From the NCBI RefSeq assembly GCF_000092225.1, contig NC_014158.1, positions 2,852,001 through 2,916,000 on the forward strand: 64,000 nt of DNA, given 5' to 3'. How positions within the stretch are numbered: the first letter of the stretch is position 1; the number at the start of each line of letters is the position of its first letter. Both the position numbers and the translations under genes were made by a program. The notes beneath the pieces were generated by a model, which did no database searches, was not told the origin of the DNA, and saw nothing but the letters and a program-made list of their open reading frames with translations. This DNA is from Tsukamurella paurometabola DSM 20162 (lineage in GTDB: Bacteria > Actinomycetota > Actinomycetes > Mycobacteriales > Mycobacteriaceae). Positions 16,954 through 26,061 of this stretch are shown here, piece after piece.

Positions 16954-18675
16954 ATGACGTCGACTGCCGACGCTCCCCTTTCCTCCGCTGACGCCGCTCC
17001 CGCGCGGCCCGCTCGCAAGCGCCCGGCACAGCGGAAGTCCGAGGGCCAGTGGAAGCTGGGCTACCGCGAACCGCTGAACGCGAACGAGCAGACCAAGAAG
17101 GACGACAACCCGCTCAACGTGCGGGCCCGGATCGAGAACATCTACTCCAAGCAGGGGTTCGATTCGATCGACAAGTCGGACCTACGCGGCCGGATGCGCT
17201 GGTGGGGCCTGTACACCCAGCGCGAGCAGGGATACGACGGCACCTACACCGGCGACGAGAACATCGACCTGCTCGAAGCCCCGTATTTCATGATGCGGGT
17301 GCGCTGCGACGGCGGGAAGCTCAACGCCGAGCAGATGCGGGTGTTGGGCGAGATCTCGACGGAATTCGCCCGCGATACCGCCGATCTCTCCGACCGCGAG
17401 AACGTCCAGTACCACTGGATCGAGATCGAGAACGTACCCGAGATATGGAAGCGCCTGGAGGCCGTGGGCCTCAAGACCACCGAGGCCTGCGGCGATTGCC
17501 CGCGCGTGGTGCTCGGCTCGCCGCTGGCGGGCGAGTCCTTCGGCGAGGTCCTCGATCCGTCGCCGGCGATCGACGAGATCGTGCGCCGCTACATCGGCGA
17601 TCCGAAGTACTCGAACCTTCCCCGCAAGTTCAAGACCGCGATCTCGGGCCAGCAGGACGTGGTCCATGAGATCAACGACGTGGCCTTCGTCGGCGTGGTG
17701 CACCCCGAGCACGGCCCCGGCCTGGATCTGTGGGTCGGCGGTGGCCTGTCGACGAATCCGATGCTCGCGCAGCGGGTGGGCGCCTGGATCCCGCTCGACG
17801 AGGTGCCCGACGTCTGGGAGGGCGTGGTCTCGATCTTCCGCGACTATGGCTACCGCCGGCTGCGCTCGAAGGCGCGACTGAAGTTCCTGGTCAAGGACTG
17901 GGGGATCGAGAAGTTCCGCCAGGTCCTGGAGGACGAGTACCTCGGCCGCACGCTGATCGACGGCCCCGCTCCCGCACAGCCGGAGCGTCCCATCGACCAC
18001 ATCGGCGTGCAGAAGCTGCGCAACGGCCTCAACGCCGTCGGCTTCTCCCCCATCGCCGGCCGCGTCTCGGGCACGGTGCTGAGCAAGGTGGCCGATGCGA
18101 TGGAGCGGGTCGGCTCGGACCGGGCCTCGTTCACGCCGTATCAGAAGTTGATCGTGCTCGACGTCCCCGACGACCAGGTCGACTCTCTGATCGACGAGCT
18201 GGCGCCGGTGGGCCTGCAGGGGCGCCCGTCGATCTGGCGGCGCAACCTGATCGCGTGCAGCGGCATCGAGTTCTGCAAGCTTTCCTTCGTCGAGACCCGC
18301 AAGCGCTCGCAGGTGCTGGTGCCCGAACTGGAGCAGCGACTCGCCGACATCAACGCCCAGCTGGACGTCCCGATCACGGTGAACATCAACGGCTGCCCCA
18401 ACTCGTGCGGCCGGTCCCAGATCGCCGACATCGGCTTCAAGGGCCAGCTCGTGGACGACCACGAGGGGAATCAAGTCGAGGGCTTCCAGGTTCACCTTGG
18501 TGGAAGCCTCGGGCTCGACAGCGGGTTCGGCCGTAAGCTGCGCCAACACAAGGTGCTGTCGACGGAGCTCGGGGACTACATCGAGCGAGTGGTGCGGAAC
18601 TTCGTGGCACAGCGCGAGGGCGACGAACGCTTCGCGCAGTGGACGCTCCGGGCCGCCGAGGAGGATCTACGGTGA
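16954..18675 (+). CDS. sirA: Ferredoxin-dependent assimilatory sulfite reductase (NirA/SirA type)
   Basis: Reduces sulfite to sulfide with six electrons from ferredoxin, using siroheme and a [4Fe-4S] cluster. The 573 residues contain two nitrite/sulfite-reductase repeats; the cluster ligands are in CSGIEFC and CPNSCGR in the C-terminal half. TEACGDCPR and WGLYTQR hold the cysteine and tyrosine that are cross-linked near the active site of mycobacterial NirA, favouring sulfite over nitrite. It is first in the operon with cysH, cysD and cysN, behind the Cys leader. The stop overlaps the cysH start. Confidence 0.94.
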   Translation: MTSTADAPLSSADAAPARPARKRPAQRKSEGQWKLGYREPLNANEQTKKDDNPLNVRARIENIYSKQGFDSIDKSDLRGRMRWWGLYTQREQGYDGTYTGDENIDLLEAPYFMMRVRCDGGKLNAEQMRVLGEISTEFARDTADLSDRENVQYHWIEIENVPEIWKRLEAVGLKTTEACGDCPRVVLGSPLAGESFGEVLDPSPAIDEIVRRYIGDPKYSNLPRKFKTAISGQQDVVHEINDVAFVGVVHPEHGPGLDLWVGGGLSTNPMLAQRVGAWIPLDEVPDVWEGVVSIFRDYGYRRLRSKARLKFLVKDWGIEKFRQVLEDEYLGRTLIDGPAPAQPERPIDHIGVQKLRNGLNAVGFSPIAGRVSGTVLSKVADAMERVGSDRASFTPYQKLIVLDVPDDQVDSLIDELAPVGLQGRPSIWRRNLIACSGIEFCKLSFVETRKRSQVLVPELEQRLADINAQLDVPITVNINGCPNSCGRSQIADIGFKGQLVDDHEGNQVEGFQVHLGGSLGLDSGFGRKLRQHKVLSTELGDYIERVVRNFVAQREGDERFAQWTLRAAEEDLR

Positions 18676-19394
18676 CTGCCCCATCGAATTCCCTGACCGA
18701 CGCCACTGCTGACGAGCTGCGCGCCCTCGCGGAACGCGCCTCGAAGGAGCTGGAGGGCGCCGATGCACTCACCCTGCTGCGGTGGACACTGGATACCTTC
18801 GGCGAGGACTTCGTGGTCGCGTCGAACATGCAGGACGGGGTGCTCGTGCACCTCGCGAAGCAGGTCCAGGACCGGCCGAAGGTGCTGTTCCTGGACACGG
18901 GCTACCACTTCCCCGAGACCATCGGCATGCGTGATGCGGTCGAGGCGGTCTACGACGTCGAGTTGCTCAACGTGACACCGGAGCACAGCGTCGGCGAGCA
19001 GGACGCTCTGCTCGGCAAGGACCTGTTCGCGAGCGATCCGGCGCAGTGCTGCAACCTGCGCAAGGTGGTGCCGCTGCGGGAGACTCTCAAGGGCTACCGC
19101 GCCTGGGTCACCGGTATTCGCCGGGTGGAGTCGCCGACGCGCGCGAACGCGCCGTTCATCTCGTTCGACGAGGGCTTCGGCCTGCTCAAGGTGAATCCGA
19201 TCGTCGACTGGTCCGACGAGCAGATGCAGCAGTTCATCGACGCGAACGGTGTCCTGGTGAATCCGCTGGTCGACGAGGGCTATCCGTCGATCGGGTGCCA
19301 GCCCTGCACGAAGAAGCCGGCTCCCGGATCCGATCCTCGAAGCGGCCGCTGGGCCGGTTCGACCAAGACAGAATGCGGACTGCACGCCTCATGA
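18672..19394 (+). CDS. cysH: Adenylylsulfate (APS) reductase CysH
   Basis: Reduces adenylyl sulfate to sulfite with thioredoxin. The 240 residues have the PP-loop-like VASNMQDGVL motif, the tandem CC of QCCNLRKV and CXXC of GCQPCTKK that ligate a [4Fe-4S] cluster, and the C-terminal catalytic ECGLH. The cluster cysteines mark it as using APS, not PAPS. GTG at 18672 overlaps the sulfite reductase stop, and its stop overlaps the cysD start (ATGA). Confidence 0.95.
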   Translation: MTAPSNSLTDATADELRALAERASKELEGADALTLLRWTLDTFGEDFVVASNMQDGVLVHLAKQVQDRPKVLFLDTGYHFPETIGMRDAVEAVYDVELLNVTPEHSVGEQDALLGKDLFASDPAQCCNLRKVVPLRETLKGYRAWVTGIRRVESPTRANAPFISFDEGFGLLKVNPIVDWSDEQMQQFIDANGVLVNPLVDEGYPSIGCQPCTKKPAPGSDPRSGRWAGSTKTECGLHAS

Positions 19395-20317
19395 CCATTT
19401 CCGAGAATCCTCCGGCTACGAGCACCGAATTCAGCACCCTCGACGCGCTCGAGTCGGAGGCGATCCACATCTTCCGCGAGGTGGCCGGCGAGTTCGAGCG
19501 TCCGGTGATCCTGTTCTCCGGTGGCAAGGACTCGACCGTGCTGCTGCACCTCGCGGTCAAGGCCTTCTGGCCGGCGCCGCTGCCCTTCGCCCTGCTGCAC
19601 GTGGACACCGGTCACAATCTGCCGGAGGTGCTGGCCTTCCGCGACAAGATGGTCGAGAAGTACAACCTCCGCCTGCACGTGGCGTCGGTGGAGGACTACC
19701 TCGCCGATGGCCGGCTCGAAGAGCGCGCCGATGGCATCCGCAATCCGCTGCAGACGGTGCCGCTGCTGGATGCGATCACCGAGAACCGCTTCGATGCGGT
19801 GTTCGGCGGCGGCCGCCGTGACGAGGAGCGGGCCCGCGCCAAGGAGCGGATCTTCTCGCTGCGCAACGCTTTCGGCCAGTGGGATCCGAAGAAGCAGCGG
19901 CCCGAACTGTGGAACCTGTACAACGGGCGGCACGCACCGGGTGAGCACGTGCGGGTGTTCCCGATCAGCAACTTCACCGAGCTCGACATCTGGCGTTACA
20001 TCGCCCGCGAGGACATCGAGCTGGCCTCGATCTACTACGCGCACGAGCGCGAGGTGTTCGACCGTGACGGCATGCTCATGACCTCGGGCGTGTGGGGCGG
20101 CCCGCGCGACGGCGAGCAGGTGCGCACCCTGTCGGTGCGGTACCGCACCGTGGGCGACGGTTCCACCACCGGCGCGATCGAGTCGACCGCCTCGACGAAC
20201 GAGCAGATCATGGCCGAGGTCGCGGCATCGCGCCTCACCGAGCGCGGTGCCACCCGCGGCGACGACCGGGTCTCCGAGGCCGCGATGGAAGACCGTAAGA
20301 AAGAGGGCTACTTCTGA
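19391..20317 (+). CDS. cysD: Sulfate adenylyltransferase small subunit CysD
   Basis: ATP sulfurylase catalytic subunit; forms APS from sulfate and ATP with CysN. The 308 residues contain the PP-loop SGGKDSTVLLHLA, HVDTGHNLPEV, GGGRRDEERARAKER and the C-terminal RTVGDGSTTGAI region. It overlaps cysH by four bases and cysN by one, so the three are translationally coupled. Confidence 0.96.
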   Translation: MTISENPPATSTEFSTLDALESEAIHIFREVAGEFERPVILFSGGKDSTVLLHLAVKAFWPAPLPFALLHVDTGHNLPEVLAFRDKMVEKYNLRLHVASVEDYLADGRLEERADGIRNPLQTVPLLDAITENRFDAVFGGGRRDEERARAKERIFSLRNAFGQWDPKKQRPELWNLYNGRHAPGEHVRVFPISNFTELDIWRYIAREDIELASIYYAHEREVFDRDGMLMTSGVWGGPRDGEQVRTLSVRYRTVGDGSTTGAIESTASTNEQIMAEVAASRLTERGATRGDDRVSEAAMEDRKKEGYF

Positions 20318-21594
20318 TGAGCAGCGCCCCCGCGCTTCTGCGTCTCGCGACGGCCGGTTCGGTCGATGACGGTAAGTCGACCCTGGTCGGGCGATTGCTG
20401 TACGACACGAAGTCGGTACTCGCCGATCAGATCGACGCCGTGACTCGCGCGTCGGTCGATAAGGGCCTCGACACCCCCGACCTGTCGCTGTTGGTCGACG
20501 GTCTGCGCGCCGAGCGCGAACAGGGCATCACCATCGACGTGGCCTACCGGTACTTCGCCACACCCAATCGGTCGTTCATCCTCGCCGACACTCCGGGGCA
20601 CGTGCAGTACACCCGGAACACGGTGTCGGGCGCGTCCACCGCGCAAGTGGTGATCCTGCTGACCGATGCGCGCAAGGGTGTCATCGAGCAGACCCGCCGG
20701 CACGCCGCGGTGCTGTCTCTGCTGGGTGTGCCGCGCGTGGTCTTGGCGGTCAACAAGATCGATCTGGTCGACGATCCGGCTTCGGTGTTCCACGAGATCT
20801 CGGCCGAATTCCGGTCGCTGACAGCTTCATTGGGCTGGTCCGACGATTCGGTGCACGCCATCCCGGTCTCGGCGCTGCACGGCGACAACGTGGCATCGCG
20901 CTCGGAGACCACTCCGTACTACGACGGTCCGTCGCTCATCGAACACCTGGAGTCGATCCCCACGGATCCGGATATCACGCCGATCGGTTTCCGCTTCCCG
21001 GTGCAGTACGTGATCCGGCCCCGCACCCCCGAGTACCCCGACTACCGCGGGTATGCCGGGCAGGTGGCGGCCGGAACGGTCGATGTGGGCGACGAGGTGT
21101 TGGTACTGCCCGCGGGTACACGCAGCCGAGTCGAGCGGATCGACACTCCCGACGGCGAGCTCGCGTCCGCGCACACCGGCCGGTCGGTGACGGTGATCCT
21201 CGCCGATGACGTCGATGTCTCTCGCGGCGACGTGATCGTCTCCGCCGCAGACGCTCCCGAGCCCCGACAGCAGTTCGAGGCAACGGTGTGCTGGCTGGCC
21301 GAGAAGCCGCTGCGCATCGGCGCCCGACTTCTGCTCAAGCACGGAACGAAGACCACGCAGGCGATCATCGGCGGGGTCGATGCGGTCTTCGACGAGCAGA
21401 ACCTCAAGGTTGTTCCGGGAGAAGGACTGGAGCTCAACCAGATCGGTCGGATCGGCGTGCAGACGGCGGAGCCGATCGTGGCCGACGACTACGACAAGAA
21501 CCGCGAGATGGGCAGTTTCCTGCTGATCGATCCACAGAGTGGAAACACCCTCGCCGCCGGCCTTGTCGGTGACGCACTCGCGCATCTCGTCTGA
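20317..21594 (+). CDS. cysN: Sulfate adenylyltransferase large subunit CysN (GTPase), not fused to APS kinase
   Basis: GTPase subunit that drives ATP sulfurylase. The 425 residues have G1 GSVDDGKSTL, switch region EREQGITIDVAYR, G3 ADTPGH, G4 NKID and EF-Tu-like domains II and III. In M. tuberculosis the homologue is fused to an APS kinase (CysNC); here the protein ends after domain III. This fits a pathway where APS is reduced directly by CysH. It is the last gene of the operon. Confidence 0.95.
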   Translation: MSSAPALLRLATAGSVDDGKSTLVGRLLYDTKSVLADQIDAVTRASVDKGLDTPDLSLLVDGLRAEREQGITIDVAYRYFATPNRSFILADTPGHVQYTRNTVSGASTAQVVILLTDARKGVIEQTRRHAAVLSLLGVPRVVLAVNKIDLVDDPASVFHEISAEFRSLTASLGWSDDSVHAIPVSALHGDNVASRSETTPYYDGPSLIEHLESIPTDPDITPIGFRFPVQYVIRPRTPEYPDYRGYAGQVAAGTVDVGDEVLVLPAGTRSRVERIDTPDGELASAHTGRSVTVILADDVDVSRGDVIVSAADAPEPRQQFEATVCWLAEKPLRIGARLLLKHGTKTTQAIIGGVDAVFDEQNLKVVPGEGLELNQIGRIGVQTAEPIVADDYDKNREMGSFLLIDPQSGNTLAAGLVGDALAHLV

Positions 21595-21713
21595 CCTTCT
21601 CAGACGGTGGCCCAGGTCGCGCTCGGTCTCCTACGGAACGCCGACCCGGGGCAGAGCCGAGGACGTGTGCCCCAAAGGCCCGCCCGCAAGCAGCTGCCCG
21701 ATGATCCCCTCGT

Positions 21714-21760
21714 TCGCGCGGAGGTTTCCCACTCCTCATCGAGTTGCATCCTCCGCGCGA
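21714..21760. terminator. Long stem-loop between convergent cysN and the 21784 gene
   Basis: TCGCGCGGAGG (21714-21724) and CCTCCGCGCGA (21750-21760) are perfect 11-base inverted arms with a 25-base loop. Without a T-tract it is not a classical terminator, but its position between convergent genes suggests two-way transcription termination. Nothing else is recognisable in 21595-21783. Confidence 0.45.
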
Positions 21761-21783
21761 GGCAGGAGCCTCCGCGGGAACAG

Positions 21784-22188
21784 CTATCGTCCGGCCGGCA
21801 ACTCGCCGATGCGGTGGAGCTCCGTGCCATCCGTGCTTTCCCATACGGCGAGACCGTCGCGCAGTCGCGCCCACAGCGGACTTCCGCCGCGCTCGGCACG
21901 CGGCCAGGTACGCAGTGTGGCGACCTGCCCGGAGTCGAGGACGGCGACCTGCACCTGATCCGCGACTCGGTGGGTTCGCTCCTCCTCGTCACCGCCGTCA
22001 TCGAATCCGATCCCCACGATGCCCGCGCCCGGAATCGACAACCACAGTCCACGCGATTGCGCGACGTCGATCGGCGCACCCCGGGGCAGCAGGTCCGCGT
22101 TCGGCGGTCCGAACTCGTAGCGCAGACCGCTGACGTGCATGTCCCGCTCCACCCGCACGTACTCGGGTGAGATCGAAGGATCGGTCAT
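21784..22188 (-). CDS. Hypothetical protein coupled to the Eis-like gene
   Basis: A 134-residue soluble protein with many Asp/Glu residues. I recognise no domain; strands such as GLWLSIPGAGIVGIGF and VQVAVLDSGQVATLRTWP suggest a beta-rich fold. The ATG at 22188 overlaps the last base of the Eis stop (TGATG), so it is made together with the acetyltransferase. Confidence 0.65.
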   Translation of the reverse strand: MTDPSISPEYVRVERDMHVSGLRYEFGPPNADLLPRGAPIDVAQSRGLWLSIPGAGIVGIGFDDGGDEEERTHRVADQVQVAVLDSGQVATLRTWPRAERGGSPLWARLRDGLAVWESTDGTELHRIGELPAGR

Positions 22189-23426
22189 CAGAACATCTCG
22201 ACGGTCCACGGACGCCGCGGGCTGAACAACAGCAGATCCGCGCGGGCGGCGGCACCGTCGGCCTGCTCACGGATCGCACCGATCGCGACCCGTCGCGACA
22301 CCGGCTCGTCGGACAACCACAACCGTCCCAGGTCTGCGACGTCGACGGCGAGATCGGCAGATTCGTTTGTGGGCGTACAGGTTCCGGCCGCACCGTCGAT
22401 AAGGAAACGGCCCTGCGCCGGGCCGGGGTTGGAACCGTCGTATCCGGGGTCGGTTACCTCCAGTACCAGCCGATCGTCCGTGGCGTATGTGCGCGACGAG
22501 AACAGCGCGGGGACGTCGAAGGGCCGGATCCACAGGAAATCGGTGCGGTTAGACACCTGCACCGCGCGCGGGTCCGCGGGCACGGTGGTCACGAGGTCGT
22601 CCAGTGGCCGCTGGGCTGCCTCGACCCATCGCACCCAGTCGATGCTCATCGCGAAGGCCCACAGGTCACGCTCAGCGGCAGCGTCGATTCCGAGCAACTC
22701 GGTGATCTTGAGCGTGGAATCAGGCCTACCGTCGGTCCACTTGTTCTCGACCGTGTACACCAGCACGCCCGCCACCTCAACACCGCGCCGAAGGACCACG
22801 CGCAGCGTCGTGTCAGGGCCGTCGCCTCGGATCAGCCCGGCAGTCCGCCGCTGGTTGATATCGAGCTTGGATACCCTCCCCGCGAAGGCGAGCACCTCGC
22901 GGATCCGCGTGGAGGCCGCCAGGTACTCCTCGCCGTCGACGTACAGCACCTGGTCAACAGGCGGATTCGGCAGCGCAGCGCGGTCGACGGCGATCCGGTA
23001 GTCGACGGTCTCGGTGCTCTGCCCGAAACCATAACGACCGTAGATCGCGAACTCCGCCGCGATCAAAGTGGCAGCCGCGACACCGTTGGCGCGGGCCTCG
23101 TCGAGACAGTCGCGCATGTGGTTACCGAGAATTCCGCGTCGGCGATGAGTAGGCAGTACGGTGACTGCCGATATCGCACGCACGGGCACCGTTGCACCGC
23201 CGACCGCGGTGAGCCCCTGATCGAACGACAGGAAGGTTCCCACCGTGCGGTCGCCGTCCATGGCGATCCGAAAGTCGAGCGAATCCAGCTGCGCCGATAC
23301 CGCTTCCATCCACGACTCCTGATCGGGCATGTGCCCTTGGAAGCCGATCGACGCGCACTGCTGAAAGCCCTCCAACTGCTCGCGAGTGGTCACGCGCTGG
23401 AACTTGATGGCAGAGGATCCGGTCAT
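22188..23426 (-). CDS. eis: Eis-family GNAT N-acetyltransferase
   Basis: A 412-residue protein of the Eis (enhanced intracellular survival) family: N-terminal GNAT domain with the acetyl-CoA loop LPTHRRRGILGNHM (V/L-xx-HRRRGI type), a second GNAT-like domain and a C-terminal SCP2-like domain ending in the conserved free carboxylate region PWTVEMF. Family members acetylate amines, including aminoglycosides in M. tuberculosis. The ATG at 23426 begins at the conserved domain. Its place here beside cysN differs from M. tuberculosis, where eis is near degV. Confidence 0.85.
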   Translation of the reverse strand: MTGSSAIKFQRVTTREQLEGFQQCASIGFQGHMPDQESWMEAVSAQLDSLDFRIAMDGDRTVGTFLSFDQGLTAVGGATVPVRAISAVTVLPTHRRRGILGNHMRDCLDEARANGVAAATLIAAEFAIYGRYGFGQSTETVDYRIAVDRAALPNPPVDQVLYVDGEEYLAASTRIREVLAFAGRVSKLDINQRRTAGLIRGDGPDTTLRVVLRRGVEVAGVLVYTVENKWTDGRPDSTLKITELLGIDAAAERDLWAFAMSIDWVRWVEAAQRPLDDLVTTVPADPRAVQVSNRTDFLWIRPFDVPALFSSRTYATDDRLVLEVTDPGYDGSNPGPAQGRFLIDGAAGTCTPTNESADLAVDVADLGRLWLSDEPVSRRVAIGAIREQADGAAARADLLLFSPRRPWTVEMF

Positions 23427-23466
23427 ACCGCCCACGTTACCTGCGTCCGCAAACGGTTTTCGGCGG

Positions 23467-24465
23467 TTACGAGGCTGTGGGTATCTCCGGGACGTGGGTG
23501 GCGCGGACGTACACGATGTCGCCATCGGACAGATCGAGAGCGGCCGCGTCACCACGGGTGATCTGAGCGTGGAACCGTTCCCCCGTCGCCGAATTCTTCA
23601 ACTCGACCCGCACCTCGAAGCCGAGGTACACCACGCGCTCGACTTCGGCCCGCAGTACGCCCGCCTCCTCGGAGGTCTGCTCGCCCTGGCGGGCCAATTC
23701 GGGGGTGCGACCCACGCGGATGTCGTGGGGACGCACCATGATCCCGTTGAGTTTGGCGACGGAGCCGAGGAAGGACATCACGAACGGTGTCTCGGGACGG
23801 TCGTAGACATCACCCGGGGTGCCGACCTGCTCGATCCGGCCGCGGTTGAGCACGGCGATCCGGTCGGCGATATCGAGCGCCTCCTGCTGATCGTGCGTGA
23901 CGATCACGGTGGTCACGTGCACCTCGTCGTGCAGGCGGCGCAGCCAGGCCCGCAGCTCATCGCGGACCTTCGCATCGAGCGCGCCGAAGGGCTCATCGAG
24001 CAGCAACACCTTCGGATCGACCGCGAGGGCGCGGGCGAGCGCCATGCGCTGGCGCTGGCCGCCGGACAACTGTGCCGGGTAGCGCTTCTGGAAGCCGGCG
24101 AGCCCCACCACCTCGAGTAGTTCATCGACCTTGGCGTTGACCTCGGCTGCCGGACGCTTGCGGATCTTCAGGCCGAAGGCCACGTTCTCGCGGACCGTCA
24201 TGTGCTTGAAGGCCGCGTAGTGCTGGAAGACGAATCCGATGTCACGGTGCTGCGGCGACGCGTCGGTCACATCGCGCCCGTCGATCTCGACCCGACCGGA
24301 ATCGAGACGATCGAGGCCGGCGATGGACCGCAACAGCGTTGACTTGCCGGAGCCCGAGGGGCCGAGCAGCGCGGTCAGGGAGCCGTCCGGAATCTCCAGC
24401 GACACATCGTCCAGGGCGGCGAAGTCGCCGTAGCGCTTGTTCGCGCCCACCACGTTAATCGTCAT
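23467..24465 (-). CDS. cysA: Sulfate/thiosulfate ABC transporter ATP-binding protein CysA
   Basis: Energises sulfate import. The 332 residues contain Walker [10 protein letters not shown], signature LSGGQRQR, Walker [12 protein letters not shown], the switch histidine in [10 protein letters not shown] and a C-terminal TOBE-like regulatory domain ([14 protein letters not shown]). The start overlaps the cysW 3' end by 11 bases. Last gene of the sbp-cysT-cysW-cysA run. Confidence 0.95.
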   Translation of the reverse strand: MTINVVGANKRYGDFAALDDVSLEIPDGSLTALLGPSGSGKSTLLRSIAGLDRLDSGRVEIDGRDVTDASPQHRDIGFVFQHYAAFKHMTVRENVAFGLKIRKRPAAEVNAKVDELLEVVGLAGFQKRYPAQLSGGQRQRMALARALAVDPKVLLLDEPFGALDAKVRDELRAWLRRLHDEVHVTTVIVTHDQQEALDIADRIAVLNRGRIEQVGTPGDVYDRPETPFVMSFLGSVAKLNGIMVRPHDIRVGRTPELARQGEQTSEEAGVLRAEVERVVYLGFEVRVELKNSATGERFHAQITRGDAAALDLSDGDIVYVRATHVPEIPTAS

Positions 24466-25273
24466 CTCGGTTCCTCCGCCGGGTCGCTTCGAGCAGGGTC
24501 ATCACCACGAGCGTGACGAGCGCGAGGCCCATCAGCAGCGTCGCCGCCGCGTACGCACCGAAGGTGTTGTAGTCGTCGTGGTTGCGGGAGCTCACCAACA
24601 GGGTGAGGGTCTGGGAGATGCCCGGGAAATTCGACGAGACCATGAGCACCGCACCGTATTCACCGAGTGCGCGCGCCACCGTCAGGACGACGCCGTAGGT
24701 CAGGCCCCAGCGAATCGCGGGCAGCGTGATCCGCCAGAAGGTCTGCCAGCCGTTGGCTCCCAGGGTCGCGGCGGCTTGCTCCTGTTCGGTGCCGATCTCG
24801 TGCAACACCGGCTCCACCTCGCGCACCACGAAGGGAAGTGTCACGAACACGGTGGCCAGCACCATGCCGGGAAGACCGAAGATCACCCGGAAGCCGAGCG
24901 ACTCGATGCCGCCGAACCAGCCACCGACGCCCCACAGCATGATCAGGGCGACGCCGACCACGACGGGCGAGACGGCGAAGGGCAGGTCGACCGCTGCCTG
25001 AAGCGCTGCCTTCCCACGAAACGTGCCGCGGGCCAGTGCAAGTGCGGTGAACACACCGAAGATCACGTTGAGCGGCACCACGATCGCAACGATCAGCAGT
25101 GACAATTGCAGAGCGGAGATCGCAGCGGGTGTGGTGATCCAGGACCAGAACTCGCCGAGACCACGCTCGAACGATCGGTACAGAATGATCGCGATCGGAA
25201 GCACCAGCAGCAGGAACAGGTACACCAGCGCGATGGTGCGCAGTCCGAGTACGGATTTGGTGGACAGTCTCAT
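24455..25273 (-). CDS. cysW: Sulfate ABC transporter permease CysW
   Basis: Inner-membrane permease of 272 residues with six predicted helices and the EAA-type loop [20 protein letters not shown] that contacts CysA. The [15 protein letters not shown] motif is characteristic of sulfate permeases. It overlaps cysT by four bases. Confidence 0.93.
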   Translation of the reverse strand: MRLSTKSVLGLRTIALVYLFLLLVLPIAIILYRSFERGLGEFWSWITTPAAISALQLSLLIVAIVVPLNVIFGVFTALALARGTFRGKAALQAAVDLPFAVSPVVVGVALIMLWGVGGWFGGIESLGFRVIFGLPGMVLATVFVTLPFVVREVEPVLHEIGTEQEQAAATLGANGWQTFWRITLPAIRWGLTYGVVLTVARALGEYGAVLMVSSNFPGISQTLTLLVSSRNHDDYNTFGAYAAATLLMGLALVTLVVMTLLEATRRRNRDDD

Positions 25274-26061
25274 TCGGCCGTCTCCTCCCGCTTGGCGCTG
25301 CGACCGCCGACGAACCGCATCACCGCGAGCAGGACGAACGCGATGGCGAGCAGCGCCACCGAGACCGCGGACGCGGCGGTCTGATTGTCGATTTCGAGCT
25401 GCTGCTGGATGTACTGCGAGGCCACTTGCGTTTCACCCGGGATGTTGCCGCCGACCAGGACCACGGAACCGAACTCACCGATGGCCCGCGTGAAGGCGAG
25501 TCCGGCACCCGAGAGGATCGCGGGCAGCAGCGTGGGGATGATGATCTTGCGCACGATGATCCGGTTCGGAGCGCCGAGCGATGCCGCCGCTTCCTCCACT
25601 TCTCGGTCGAGCTCGATGAGCACGGGCTGCACCTGCCGGACCACGAACGGGAGGGTGACGAAGGCCAGTGCGATGACCAGGGCCGGCTGCGTGGCGTTGA
25701 GAGTCAACCCGATCGGACTGTCCGGCCCGTACAGCGAGAGCAGGACGATCGAGGCCACGATCGTGGGAAGGGCGAAGGGAAGGTCGATGAGGGCGTTGAC
25801 GATGCCCTTACCGGGGAAGTCATCACGCACCAGCACCCAGGCGATGATGGTTCCCATCACCACGTTGATCAGCGTGACGAGGAGCGAGACCCAGACCGTG
25901 ATCGCTAGGGTCGATACCGCGTTCTTGGCAGTGAGCGCCGCCCAGAACCCCGACCAGCCGTTGTCGAAGGCGGTGGCGGTGATCGCGGCGATCGGCAGCA
26001 GCACGATGAGCGAGACCCACAGCCACGCGACGCCGATACGGAGCGGATTGATCGTGCGCAT
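25270..26061 (-). CDS. cysT: Sulfate ABC transporter permease CysT (CysU)
   Basis: Partner permease of 263 residues with six predicted helices. EVEEAAASLGAPNRIIVRKI is the coupling loop and GEFGSVVLVGGNIPGET the sulfate-permease motif. ATG at 26061 overlaps the last base of the sbp stop (TGATG). Confidence 0.93.
   Translation of the reverse strand: MRTINPLRIGVAWLWVSLIVLLPIAAITATAFDNGWSGFWAALTAKNAVSTLAITVWVSLLVTLINVVMGTIIAWVLVRDDFPGKGIVNALIDLPFALPTIVASIVLLSLYGPDSPIGLTLNATQPALVIALAFVTLPFVVRQVQPVLIELDREVEEAAASLGAPNRIIVRKIIIPTLLPAILSGAGLAFTRAIGEFGSVVLVGGNIPGETQVASQYIQQQLEIDNQTAASAVSVALLAIAFVLLAVMRFVGGRSAKREETAE

Noticed and set aside
21595-21783. Possible small plus-strand gene after cysN
   Set aside because: Open frames there have no ribosome-binding site or recognisable protein; the strong inverted repeat points to a terminator region.
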